Source: Rhodobacteraceae bacterium M382
GTDB lineage: Bacteria > Pseudomonadota > Alphaproteobacteria > Rhodobacterales > Rhodobacteraceae
NCBI GenBank assembly: GCA_025141015.1
Contig: CP081098.1
Location: 2,176,501 to 2,240,500, forward strand
Length of the DNA: 64,000 bases
Direction of reading: 5' to 3'
Shown: positions 46,163-54,532 of the stretch, piece after piece
How positions within the stretch are numbered: position 1 is the first letter of the stretch
Layout of the letters: the number at the start of each line of letters is the position of its first letter
The notes under the pieces: model-generated
The model's input: only the letters and a program-made list of their open reading frames with translations
The model's database searches: none
Told to the model about the DNA's origin: nothing
Program-made: the position numbers and the translations under genes

Positions 46163-47788
46163 ATGGCTGAGCGGCTGTATTTGTATGACACCACCCTGCG
46201 CGACGGGCAGCAGACGCAGGGCGTGCAGTTTTCCACCTCTGAAAAAATACAGATTGCCGAGGCGCTGGACGCCTTGGGCGTGGATTACATCGAGGGCGGG
46301 TGGCCCGGCGCCAATCCCACCGACAGCGAATTTTTTAATGCCGCGCCGAAAACGACGGCGGTGATGACCGCCTTTGGCATGACCAAACGGGCCGGACGGT
46401 CGGCCGAGAATGACGATGTTCTGGCCGGGGTGATGAACGCCGGTACGCGCGCTGTCTGTCTGGTGGGCAAGAGCCATGACTATCACGTCACCCAAGCGCT
46501 GGGGATCACGCTGGACGAGAACCTGGAGAACATCCGGGCGTCGGTTGCGCATATCGTTGCGCAGGGGCGGGAGGCATTGTTTGACGCCGAGCATTTCTTT
46601 GACGGGTACAAGGACAATCCGGGCTATGCATTGGCGGCCTGTCGCGCGGCATTGGAGGCCGGGGCGCGGTGGGTTGTGTTGTGTGACACCAATGGCGGGG
46701 CGCTGCCTGCCGAGGTGGGCCGTATCGTGGGCGATGTGATTGCGGCCGGTCTGCCTGGGGATCATCTGGCGATCCATACCCACAATGACACTGAGAATGC
46801 GGTGGCCTGTTCGCTGGCGGCCGTGGACGCGGGGGCGCGCCAGATCCAGGGCACCCTGAACGGGTTGGGAGAACGCTGTGGCAATGCCAATTTGACCACA
46901 TTGATCCCGACCTTGTTGCTGAAGGAGCCCTATGCCAGCCAGTTCGACATTGGCGTCAGCATGGAGGCATTGGCCGGGATGACCCGGGTCAGCCGGATGC
47001 TGGACGACATTCTGAACCGGGTGCCGACCCGGCAGGCCGCGTATGTGGGGGCTTCGGCCTTTGCCCATAAGGCGGGGCTGCACGCCAGCGCGATTCTCAA
47101 GGATCCGAGCACCTATGAGCATATTGAACCGGGGCTGGTGGGCAACGACCGGGTCATTCCGATGTCCAATCAGGCGGGCCAGTCGAACCTGCGCAAGCGG
47201 TTGAGCGATGCCGGATTGGTGGTCGAGGCCGGGAATCCGGCGTTGGGCACCATTCTGGAGCGGATCAAGCAGCGCGAATCCGATGGTTATTCCTATGATA
47301 CCGCTCAGGCGAGTTTCGAGCTGTTGGCGCGCGCAGAGTTGGGTCAGATGCCCGCGTTTTTCGAGGTCAAGCGCTACAAGGTGACTGTCGAGCGACGCAA
47401 GAACAAATACAATCGGATGGTCAGCCTCTCTGAGGCGGTGGTTGTGGTCAAAGTCGATGGGGAAAAACGCCTGTCGGTCAGTGAATCGCTGGATGAAACC
47501 GGCAGCGATCGGGGGCCTGTGAACGCGCTGGCCAAAGCGTTGCGCAAGGATTTGGGCCGCTATTCCAAGACCCTGGACGATATGCGATTGGTGGACTTCA
47601 AGGTGCGGATCACACAGGGCGGGACCGAGGCCGTGACCCGGGTCATCATCGACAGCGAAGATGGCAGGGGGCGGCGCTGGTCGACCGTGGGAGTCAGCGC
47701 CAACATAATCGACGCCTCGTTCGAGGCGCTTTTGGATGCAATCCGGTGGAAATTGATTCGTGATACTGGCGAGACGGATGCAGTTTGA
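46163..47788 (+). CDS. cimA: Citramalate synthase
   Basis: Condenses acetyl-CoA and pyruvate to (R)-citramalate, a threonine-independent route to isoleucine. 541 residues from the ATG at 46163 (GGGGAGAC upstream): a DRE-TIM barrel with LYDTTLRDGQQTQGV, HTHNDTENAVA and GTLNGLGERCGNANL, then a C-terminal LeuA-type regulatory domain (about 400-535). A 651-codon antisense frame over this gene is a shadow. Its end overlaps the next gene by 11 bases. Confidence 0.94.
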   Translation: MAERLYLYDTTLRDGQQTQGVQFSTSEKIQIAEALDALGVDYIEGGWPGANPTDSEFFNAAPKTTAVMTAFGMTKRAGRSAENDDVLAGVMNAGTRAVCLVGKSHDYHVTQALGITLDENLENIRASVAHIVAQGREALFDAEHFFDGYKDNPGYALAACRAALEAGARWVVLCDTNGGALPAEVGRIVGDVIAAGLPGDHLAIHTHNDTENAVACSLAAVDAGARQIQGTLNGLGERCGNANLTTLIPTLLLKEPYASQFDIGVSMEALAGMTRVSRMLDDILNRVPTRQAAYVGASAFAHKAGLHASAILKDPSTYEHIEPGLVGNDRVIPMSNQAGQSNLRKRLSDAGLVVEAGNPALGTILERIKQRESDGYSYDTAQASFELLARAELGQMPAFFEVKRYKVTVERRKNKYNRMVSLSEAVVVVKVDGEKRLSVSESLDETGSDRGPVNALAKALRKDLGRYSKTLDDMRLVDFKVRITQGGTEAVTRVIIDSEDGRGRRWSTVGVSANIIDASFEALLDAIRWKLIRDTGETDAV

Positions 47789-48554
47789 CGACGATCTGAT
47801 CGCCTGTGCCGATTTGGTGCGCAAAGGCGACCCGCAACGATTTCGCGCGGTGATGGCGGCTCCGGTGACAGCGCGGCCTGCGCTGTTTGCGCTCTATGCC
47901 TTTAACGTCGAACTGAGCCGCGCGCCCTGGGCCAGCGCCGAAAGTATGATCGCCGAAATGCGTGTGCAATGGTGGCGCGATGTGGGGGCCGAGATTGCTG
48001 GGGGCGGGCCGGTGCGGCGCCATTTTGTGGCAACACCATTGGCGCGGGTTCTGCCCGCGCATCTGGCCACGCTGATCGATCCCATGGCCGAGGCACGCCG
48101 ATGGGATATCTATCGCGACCCGTTTGAGGATGAAGCTGCGTTGGATGCCTATCTGGAGGCCACAAGCGGGGCGTTGACCTGGATGGCAGCGGCCATGTTG
48201 GGGGCCGCTGATGAAGAGGTGGCACGCGACTTTGGCTATGCGGTGGGGGTGTCGAAATACCTGCAGGCGATCCCGGACCTGGAGGCCCACAAGCGGATTC
48301 CATTGCCAGATGGTCGCATGGAAGCGGTGTCAGCTTTGGCGCGCAAGGGGTTGTCAAGATTGGAGAATGCGCGAAAAATCAGAGCGCGAATTTCCAAAGC
48401 GGCAAGCCCTGCATTCCTGGTCGGCTGGGAAACTGACGCCTTGTTGAACCAAGCGTCAGACACGCCGGAACGGGTGGCGGACGGGACATTGGGCATCGGA
48501 GAGTTTCAAACCCGGTGTCGATTGCTGTGGCGAACGGCCACTGGGCGTTGGTAA
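47778..48554 (+). CDS. Squalene/phytoene synthase family protein
   Basis: 258 residues with the all-alpha isoprenoid synthase fold: FALYAFNVELSR (about 32-43) and the central WWRDVGAE region. The aspartate-rich DXXXD pair of true squalene or phytoene synthases is weak or missing, and the protein is short. Relatives include NDUFAF6, a respiratory complex I assembly factor, so a non-carotenoid role is likely. No carotenoid genes are nearby. Coupled to cimA by an 11-base overlap. Confidence 0.8.
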   Translation: MQFDDDLIACADLVRKGDPQRFRAVMAAPVTARPALFALYAFNVELSRAPWASAESMIAEMRVQWWRDVGAEIAGGGPVRRHFVATPLARVLPAHLATLIDPMAEARRWDIYRDPFEDEAALDAYLEATSGALTWMAAAMLGAADEEVARDFGYAVGVSKYLQAIPDLEAHKRIPLPDGRMEAVSALARKGLSRLENARKIRARISKAASPAFLVGWETDALLNQASDTPERVADGTLGIGEFQTRCRLLWRTATGRW

Positions 48555-48560
48555 CGCGAA

Positions 48561-48584
48561 ACGCCGGACCCAAAGGCCCGGCGT
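48561..48584. terminator. Hairpin between two convergent genes
   Basis: Arms ACGCCGG (48561-48567) and CCGGCGT (48578-48584) between the synthase-like gene and yceI. No clear T-run on either side, so weak. Confidence 0.4.
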
Positions 48585-48604
48585 TCCCAAGTTCGTGGCT
48601 CTGA

Positions 48605-49195
48605 TTACTCCCAACCGCCAGCGCGCATTTCCGCAGAAATTTCCAGCTGTACGGTGTCGGATGTGCCCGGCGCAAACATGCCAACACCAAATTCGGACCG
48701 CAATAGGGTTCCGGTGGCTTCGACGCCGACCCAATCGCCTTTGTAATAGTCGAAATAACCGCCCAGCGGGTGTTCACCATCAAAGGTCAGTTCGACATCC
48801 AGAACGGCCGGTTTGGTTTGATCCTTGACGGTCAGATCTCCGGTCAGACGCAGGTTTTGGGCACCGGTCTGGACGGCGCTGGTCGAGGTGAATGTGATGG
48901 TTGGATAGGTTTCGATGTCAAAGAAATCGGCGCTTTTCAGGTGATTGTCCAACGCAGCGACGCCGGTGTGCAGACTATCTGGGTCAATCGTGATTTGCGC
49001 CGATGTGGCGGTGACATCCGCTGGATCAAAATCGATGGTCCCGGACACTTGGGTCCATTCTCCGTGCTGTTCGGTCAGCCCGGCATGGTTCCAGGAAAAC
49101 CGGACTTCGGTGTGGCCCGGGTCCAGATGGTATGTCTCGGCCCAGCCGGGGGCCGCCAATGCCAGAACAAGCGCGGATGAGGTAAGAAGCTTCAT
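48605..49195 (-). CDS. YceI family periplasmic lipid-binding protein
   Basis: 196 residues: a signal peptide to GWAETY (about residue 18), then the YceI lipocalin-like barrel with DPGHTEVRFSWNHAG, HLKSADFFDIETYP and GVEATGTLLRSEFGVGMF. Binds isoprenoid or quinone-like lipids in relatives. I use the ATG at 49195; the frame extends upstream into the marR leader. Divergent from marR, which may control it. Confidence 0.92.
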   Translation of the reverse strand: MKLLTSSALVLALAAPGWAETYHLDPGHTEVRFSWNHAGLTEQHGEWTQVSGTIDFDPADVTATSAQITIDPDSLHTGVAALDNHLKSADFFDIETYPTITFTSTSAVQTGAQNLRLTGDLTVKDQTKPAVLDVELTFDGEHPLGGYFDYYKGDWVGVEATGTLLRSEFGVGMFAPGTSDTVQLEISAEMRAGGWE

Positions 49196-49221
49196 GGGAG
49201 ATCCTGTGCGGTTTGAAATGA

Positions 49222-49237
49222 AGATGTAATTGCATCT
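49222..49237. promoter_or_regulatory. Candidate MarR operator between yceI and marR
   Basis: AGATGTAATTGCATCT is palindromic over its outer five bases with a central AATT (one mismatched pair). It lies 27 bases upstream of yceI and 56 upstream of marR. A second dyad, CGCGAC-GCA-GTCGCG, is at 49264-49278. Confidence 0.5.
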
Positions 49238-49292
49238 ATATCGCCCGACATGTAAAAACAATTCGCGACGCAGTCGCGTAACGGAGTTGTGA

Positions 49293-49724
49293 ATGAGCGA
49301 TTTTGCCAAACTTGAGGCCGCCTGGATTGCGCTGAACCGCGCGCAGAAACAGGTATACCAACGGATCGAACGGGCGCTGCTCAACGCTGGCCTGCCACGA
49401 TTGAATTGGTACGACGTGTTGTGGGAGCTGGAATTGAGCCCGGAGGGGCTGCGACCCTTTCAGTTGGAAGAGCGGCTGCTGTTTGATCAATCCAGCTTTT
49501 CCCGGCAGGTGGCGCGTATGACACAGGAAGGATTGATAGAACAACGCCCGGCGCAAGAAGATCGCCGGGGCAAGCTGTTGATCCTAACGCCCAAAGGACG
49601 CGCGCTGCGTGCGCAAATGTGGGAGGTCTATCGCCCGATGATCGACACAGGCATGGCTGAATTGATTGCCAACGGCGGATTGGATGGAATTGCCCCGGTG
49701 CAGAACCCGCACCGAGACGCATGA
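49293..49724 (+). CDS. MarR family transcriptional regulator
   Basis: 143 residues: winged helix with LNAGLPRLNWYDVLWELELSP-type helices and a wing at MTQEGLIEQRPAQEDRRGKLL, the MarR hallmark DRRGK (about 89-93). Start has GGAG 8 bases upstream. Divergent from yceI; its stop is two bases from the stop of the convergent MFS gene. Confidence 0.9.
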   Translation: MSDFAKLEAAWIALNRAQKQVYQRIERALLNAGLPRLNWYDVLWELELSPEGLRPFQLEERLLFDQSSFSRQVARMTQEGLIEQRPAQEDRRGKLLILTPKGRALRAQMWEVYRPMIDTGMAELIANGGLDGIAPVQNPHRDA

Positions 49725-49726
49725 AA

Positions 49727-50944
49727 TCAGGTTTCCTTGGGACGCAGAACCAGCCAGATCAACGCACCACCGGCGAGCATCAGGAACGGGGCCATTGCCA
49801 TGTTCACAGCCGACCACCCTTCGACAGCGGACCCACCCGAACAGTTCATCAATCCGCCCGATGACAGGGACGCAAGAGTGACGCCACCAAACACCAACAG
49901 GTCATTCAACCCCTGCATCCGCCCGCGTTCATGTGGTTCATGGGCTCCGGCCAGCATGGTGGTGGCCCCGATAAAGCCAAAATTCCAGCCCAGCCCCAGC
50001 AGCACCAGCGCGACAAAGAAATTCTCGAGATTGACACCGTTCAGAGCGACCGCGCCTGCACCGGCCAGAATGATCAATCCGGCTGCAACGACCTTTTCGA
50101 CACCAAAGCGGGCGATCAGATGTCCGGTAAAAAACGACGGAATATACATGGCCAGCACGTGGCTGGACACCACGTTGGCCGCGTCCGCTTCGTCAAACCC
50201 ACAACCGACCACGGCCAGCGGGGTCGATGTCATCACCAGGTTCATCAGCGCATACGATACCATGGCACAGATCACGGCCACGGCAATGCGTGGGGTTTTC
50301 AGCATCTCCCACCGGGTGCGTCCGCGCGGGCTGTCATGTGACGGTGCTTCGGGTTTTGGGATGTCCAGAAACAGGAACAGGCCAGATCCCAGGACATTCA
50401 AAGCGATGACCGTCAGATAAGTGCCAAAGAAGGGGATGACATACGCCTGGCTGGTCATCTTGACCAACTGTGGGCCAATCAGCGCAGCCAACAAGCCCCC
50501 GGCCATGACATAGGAAATCGCCTTTGGGCGGAACTCATCGGATGCGGTGTCGGCGGCGGCAAAGCGATAAAACCCGTGCGCGCTCATATAGACGCCGGTC
50601 AGAAAGCTGCCGATCAGAAATACAGGAAAGGATCCCAGATACAGACCATAGGCCCCGATGGCCGCCCCCAAAGAGCCGCCTGTCGCCCCCACAAAGAAAC
50701 CGGCAGGACGCCCCCAACGCTGCATGATCGCCGAAATCGGCGTCGCCGACAGCATTGATCCCAACACGATCAAAGAAATCGGCAAGGTTGCAAAACAGGC
50801 ATTGGACGCCAAGGATTGTCCAGCCAGTCCACCAACGATGAAAATCATCGGCATCTGCGCCCCGAGCACGGCCTGCGCCAAGACGAGGATGGCCACATTC
50901 CGCTTGGTGCGCGAGTCGCCGGTATGGGTGCTTATCATTGTCAT
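49727..50944 (-). CDS. MFS transporter
   Basis: About 405 residues with 12 predicted membrane segments; the loop 2-3 region (IMQRWGRPAGFFVGATGG) is typical of the major facilitator superfamily. Related to YfmO/bacilysin-type drug exporters at a coarse level; substrate unknown. The ATG at 50944 is preferred but its ribosome site is weak; an ATG at 50995 is possible. Convergent with marR. Confidence 0.8.
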   Translation of the reverse strand: MTMISTHTGDSRTKRNVAILVLAQAVLGAQMPMIFIVGGLAGQSLASNACFATLPISLIVLGSMLSATPISAIMQRWGRPAGFFVGATGGSLGAAIGAYGLYLGSFPVFLIGSFLTGVYMSAHGFYRFAAADTASDEFRPKAISYVMAGGLLAALIGPQLVKMTSQAYVIPFFGTYLTVIALNVLGSGLFLFLDIPKPEAPSHDSPRGRTRWEMLKTPRIAVAVICAMVSYALMNLVMTSTPLAVVGCGFDEADAANVVSSHVLAMYIPSFFTGHLIARFGVEKVVAAGLIILAGAGAVALNGVNLENFFVALVLLGLGWNFGFIGATTMLAGAHEPHERGRMQGLNDLLVFGGVTLASLSSGGLMNCSGGSAVEGWSAVNMAMAPFLMLAGGALIWLVLRPKET

Positions 50945-51040
50945 ATTCGGATCCGTAGCGGTGAACCGAAGGAGGGACAAGAATGTTGCAGCCATTGTGA
51001 ACAGGGTTAATGATCGCAGATCTGAAAGAGAGGAAGTAAC

Positions 51041-51685
51041 GTGGCGTCAAATGAGAGCTTGGGACGGATCATTCGGGGCGATGCCTGCGTGCAGGAAGGT
51101 GCGGGCTGGCTGGCAGAACAGGACAGCCGGTTTGCCTCAGCCCTGGAGCAGACAGGCGTTCTGCCCTTGCGACTGCGCCCTGATGGGTTTGCTCAATTGC
51201 TGAATGCAATCGTATCACAACAGGTGTCGGTAGCCTCGGCGAATGCGATCTGGGCGCGTCTGGAAGCGGCTGAATTGACCCAGCCGGATCAGGTTGGGCG
51301 TGCCAGCGACGAGGATCTGCGCGCCGCTGGCCTCAGCCGGCCAAAAGCGCGCTATGCCAAAGCCTTGGCCGAGGCAGGGATTGATTACATTGGATTGCGC
51401 ACACGCCCAACGGATCAGGTGGTCGCCACTCTGGTGCAGGTACCTGGCATTGGAATGTGGACGGCCGAAATCTATGCGATGTTTTCGCTTGGGCGTGCGG
51501 ATGTCTTTGCGCCGGGTGATCTGGCCCTTCAGGAAGCGGCGCGGGTGCTGTTTGATCTGCCTGAACGACCCAGCGAAAAGGCCCTGCGACACATGGCCGA
51601 CGACTGGTCGCCGTGGCGATCGGTTGCGGCGCGCATCCTGTGGGCCTATTACCGGGTGATCAAGGACAGGGAAGGGATCCGATGA
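51041..51685 (+). CDS. DNA-3-methyladenine glycosylase II-like protein (AlkA family)
   Basis: Removes alkylated bases from DNA. 214 residues, HhH-GPD fold, with the helix-hairpin-helix VPGIGMWTAEIYAM (about 129-142) and the catalytic Asp in FAPGDLALQ (about 156). The short form lacks the N-terminal TATA-like domain of E. coli AlkA. GTG start with GAGGAAG upstream. The stop overlaps the next gene (ATGA). Confidence 0.88.
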   Translation: MASNESLGRIIRGDACVQEGAGWLAEQDSRFASALEQTGVLPLRLRPDGFAQLLNAIVSQQVSVASANAIWARLEAAELTQPDQVGRASDEDLRAAGLSRPKARYAKALAEAGIDYIGLRTRPTDQVVATLVQVPGIGMWTAEIYAMFSLGRADVFAPGDLALQEAARVLFDLPERPSEKALRHMADDWSPWRSVAARILWAYYRVIKDREGIR

Positions 51686-52347
51686 CTCGTGTTTTGACTG
51701 CAGGGCGCAAAGAACCACTTTCGGGGAGCACCCGGTCGATTGTCGTGTTCCTGCACGGCTATGGGGCCAATGGGGCCGATCTGTTGGGGTTGGCGGATCC
51801 GTTGGGCGAACATCTGCCCGATACGTTGTTCGTGGCGCCGGATGCACCAGAAGATTGTGCCGGCTCGCCGATGGGATACCAGTGGTTCCCGATTCCCTGG
51901 ATCGATGGATCCTCGGAAGAAGAGGCTATGCGCGGAATGTCCGCCGCTGTCGACGATCTCAACGCGTTTCTCGACGCATTGATGGTCGATGAAGATGTGC
52001 TGCCCGAGCAGGTGGTTCTGTTCGGGTTCTCACAGGGCACAATGATGAGCCTGCATGTGGCACCGCGCCGGGAAGACCCGGTCGCCGGTATCGTCGCGTT
52101 CTCAGGGCGTCTTCTGGAGCCGGATCTGTTGGTGGACGAGGTGGTCAGCAAGATGCCGATCCTACTGGTTCATGGTGATGCGGATGATGTGGTTCCGGTG
52201 CAATCGCTGCCCGAAGCGGCAGAGGCGTTGCAAAAGGCCGGTTTCACCGACGTCTATGCGCATATCATGAAGGGCACGGGGCATGGAATCGCGCCGGATG
52301 GGCTGAGCGTCGCGCTGGCCTTTATGCGGGACAAGCTGAGCCTCTGA
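51682..52347 (+). CDS. Carboxylesterase/phospholipase family hydrolase
   Basis: 221 residues with the triad Ser in GFSQGTMMS (about 115), Asp in HGDADDVVP (about 168) and His in GTGHGIAP (about 200), and FLHGYGANG near the N-terminus. Matches the YpfH/phospholipase-carboxylesterase group. Starts inside the alkA stop codon (4-base overlap). Confidence 0.88.
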   Translation: MTRVLTAGRKEPLSGSTRSIVVFLHGYGANGADLLGLADPLGEHLPDTLFVAPDAPEDCAGSPMGYQWFPIPWIDGSSEEEAMRGMSAAVDDLNAFLDALMVDEDVLPEQVVLFGFSQGTMMSLHVAPRREDPVAGIVAFSGRLLEPDLLVDEVVSKMPILLVHGDADDVVPVQSLPEAAEALQKAGFTDVYAHIMKGTGHGIAPDGLSVALAFMRDKLSL

Positions 52348-52553
52348 TTTCGCCTGGCCCTGCTTCTTTCTGGTTCAAAATACCTCGGGGTTTGGGGCAG
52401 AGCCCCAATGGGATGACCTCGAGCACAGCGCCCCATCTCAGGTCGACATATTGAAACCGCGGGGCTCCCGCCCCTTTGTCAGGCATCAAAGATGCCAGAC
52501 AAAGCGTTGGGCCTGGCAGCACGCCTGCGGCGCGCTGTGCGCGGGATGTCAAA
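52348..52553. other. Intergenic region with repeat copy C
   Basis: About 200 bases between convergent genes. Holds repeat copy C and its hairpin; the rest has no supported gene. Confidence 0.5.
52363..52390 (-). repeat. Dispersed intergenic repeat, copy C
   Basis: Minus strand: CCCCGAGGTATTTTGAACCA followed by GAAAGAAG. Adjacent hairpin TTGGGGC-AGA-GCCCCAA at 52392-52408. Confidence 0.65.
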
Positions 52554-52979
52554 TTAGGCGTCAGACCACAGGTGCGGTTCGGCAATTTCGATGGAATTGC
52601 CGGCGGGGTCGCGAAAATACAACGAATGGGCCCCATTAGGCCAGTCGAACTCGCTTTCGATGACAACCCCGGCTGCAATCAGCCGGGCGCGCATCTGGTC
52701 CATGTCCGCGCGGGGTTGTGCAAAGCAAAAATGCCCTGGGCCCCGCGCACCATGCGGCGGCACCGGAAAGCGGGGTGAGCTGGTGGGTTTGTCTGTTTCG
52801 GCCGGGTTGAACACCAACAGTGTCGCGGTGCCGACCCGAAAGAAGACATGGCGATTGCCGATCCGCTGGATTTTCCGCAATCCGATGACGGTGCCATAGA
52901 AGACTTCGGCTGCATCCAGATCGTCGACATACAGCGCAGCTTCGAGAACGGCAGAGGGGGCAGGGGCGTTGGGCAACAT
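52554..52979 (-). CDS. VOC family protein (glyoxalase/bleomycin-resistance fold)
   Basis: 141 residues with paired beta-alpha-beta-beta-beta modules; LEAALYVDDLDAAEVFYG at the start and HSLYFRDPAGNSIEIAEP near the end are the usual VOC landmarks, the final Glu being a metal ligand. Enzyme activity unknown. 14 bases downstream of the RluE-type gene on the same strand. Confidence 0.85.
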   Translation of the reverse strand: MLPNAPAPSAVLEAALYVDDLDAAEVFYGTVIGLRKIQRIGNRHVFFRVGTATLLVFNPAETDKPTSSPRFPVPPHGARGPGHFCFAQPRADMDQMRARLIAAGVVIESEFDWPNGAHSLYFRDPAGNSIEIAEPHLWSDA

Positions 52980-52992
52980 GGAGCCCAGCGTA

Positions 52993-53568
52993 TCAGCGGT
53001 TGCCGCGCTTGTCAGGAGGCGGCAGGTCAGCCCATTGTCCGATTTGCAATCCTGTCACGGTCCAGGGGCCAATCCGGGCCCGGATCAGGCGCAGGGTCGG
53101 GTGGCCGACGGCGGCGGTCATCCGGCGGACCTGCCGGTTTCGACCTTCGCGGATGGTCAGTTCGATCCAGCTGTCGGGGATGGACTTGCGCACCCGGATT
53201 GGCGGTGTACGCGGCCACAGCCCATCTGGTTCCGGTATCAGCGTGGCCTTGGCCGGGCGGGTCAACCCGTCCTTTAGCTCAACGCCATCGCACAATGCCT
53301 GGATGGCCTGTGTATCGGGCAAACCTTCGACCTGAACCCAATAGGTTTTGGCCATCTTGTGGCGGGGGTCGGCAATCTGGGCCTGAAGACGTCCGTCATC
53401 GGTCAGCAGCATCAGGCCTTCGCTGTCGCGATCCAGTCGACCAGCGGGATAGACCTGTGGCACGTCGATGAAATCGGACAGCGTGGCGCGCGGTGTTCCG
53501 CTGGTACCGCGATCGGTGAACTGTGGCAGCACATCAAACGGTTTGTTAAATCGGATCAAGCGGGTCAT
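52993..53568 (-). CDS. rluE: 23S rRNA pseudouridine synthase, RluE type
   Basis: Isomerises a uridine of 23S rRNA (position 2457 in E. coli for RluE). 191 residues from the ATG at 53568, without an S4 domain; catalytic Asp in [12 protein letters not shown] (about residue 48), KTYWVQVEG and [11 protein letters not shown]. The in-frame extension to 53601 has no ribosome site. RsuA-family relatives are the alternative. Confidence 0.87.
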   Translation of the reverse strand: MTRLIRFNKPFDVLPQFTDRGTSGTPRATLSDFIDVPQVYPAGRLDRDSEGLMLLTDDGRLQAQIADPRHKMAKTYWVQVEGLPDTQAIQALCDGVELKDGLTRPAKATLIPEPDGLWPRTPPIRVRKSIPDSWIELTIREGRNRQVRRMTAAVGHPTLRLIRARIGPWTVTGLQIGQWADLPPPDKRGNR

Positions 53569-53728
53569 GGACCGCAAATACGGTCCTGCGGGCCCAGGCA
53601 CAAGCCCGCGATTTCATCCGTACTGATCCGGCGCTGACCCTACACCAATCTTACGCCGATCCATGCCTGTCATTACGCTGTCATCTTTGTGGGGCACCCT
53701 TGGGCGAGATATTGTGTGATCTGGGGGC

Positions 53729-53756
53729 TTGTCAGGTCTCAACCACGATATATAGT
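53729..53756 (+). promoter_or_regulatory. Sigma-70-like promoter for the HNH gene
   Basis: TTGTCA (53729-53734), 16-base spacer, TATAGT (53751-53756). A small CGATA...TATCG dyad (53746-53761) overlaps the -10 region and could be a repressor site. Confidence 0.55.
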
Positions 53757-53829
53757 TATCGTATGGCAGGGGCGGGTTCCCCGCTCTGGTGTCGGGACGC
53801 AGGCAGACAGGGCGAGGAAGACGTTGATC

Positions 53830-54414
53830 ATGGACGGAAACTTCAGGACCGAATTTGTACGTGAGCCGGGGGCTTTGAAACAGCATCCGGCCTTGGTGCT
53901 GAACGCGGATTATCGACCGTTGTCCTATTACCCGCTATCGCTGTGGTCCTGGCAGGAGGCGATCAAGGCAGCCTGGTTGAACAGGGTGGATATTGTCGCC
54001 GAATATGACGAGGTGGTTCATTCGCCCAGCACCGAAATCCGAATACCCTCGGTGGTGGTGTTAAAGGATTATGTGACCCCCAGAAAGCGCGTGGCCTTCA
54101 CGCGCTTTAATTTATTCTTGAGGGACGGATTCCGCTGTCAATACTGTGGTTCCAAAGGGGATCTGACGTTCGACCATGTCGTGCCGCGCGCTGCTGGTGG
54201 CGTGACCAGTTGGGAAAATGTTGTTGCGGCCTGTTCACCCTGCAACCTGCGCAAGGGATCCAAACCGTTGCATCGTGTGGGCATGTCGTTGCGCAAACCT
54301 CCGCGTCAGCCGGGAGCCGAAGAATTGCGCAATGTCGGGCGCAAATTCCCGCCCAACCACCTGCATGAAAGCTGGATGGATTTTCTGTATTGGGATGCCG
54401 AACTGGACGCCTGA
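53830..54414 (+). CDS. HNH endonuclease family protein
   Basis: 194 residues from the ATG at 53830 (GAGGAAG upstream). The C-terminal half has a zinc-bound HNH nuclease: CQYCGSKGDLTFDHVVPRAAGG, here split as CQYC (about 104), DHVVPR (about 116) and CSPCN (about 138). The N-terminal part (LNADYRPLSYYPLSLWSWQEA) is shared by a widespread chromosomal HNH family of unknown role. No restriction or phage genes flank it. Confidence 0.88.
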   Translation: MDGNFRTEFVREPGALKQHPALVLNADYRPLSYYPLSLWSWQEAIKAAWLNRVDIVAEYDEVVHSPSTEIRIPSVVVLKDYVTPRKRVAFTRFNLFLRDGFRCQYCGSKGDLTFDHVVPRAAGGVTSWENVVAACSPCNLRKGSKPLHRVGMSLRKPPRQPGAEELRNVGRKFPPNHLHESWMDFLYWDAELDA

Positions 54415-54459
54415 TCCAGCGCAGCCTGCGCAGGGGAGCACCCTCCTATGGTGCGGCAG

Positions 54460-54487
54460 AAAAAAGCCGGAGCCCATAGGCTTCGGC
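54460..54487 (-). terminator. Terminator of the arginine operon
   Basis: GCCGGAGCC / GGCTTCGGC (54466-54474, 54479-54487), one G-T pair, with an A-run at 54460-54465 that reads TTTTTT on the minus strand, 45 bases past the ornithine cyclodeaminase stop. Confidence 0.85.
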
Positions 54488-54532
54488 ACTAGGTGGCGCC
54501 CCGAAGAACGCAGTGGTTTATGCAGTGTGTTC

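Noticed and set aside
45869-47824. 651-codon open frame on the minus strand over cimA
   Set aside because: It lies antisense to a clear cimA gene, is rich in Gln/His/Arg/Pro as antisense shadows are, and resembles no protein family.
53830-54414. Restriction or homing endonuclease
   Set aside because: The HNH protein belongs to a widespread chromosomal family and has no methylase or mobile partner nearby.
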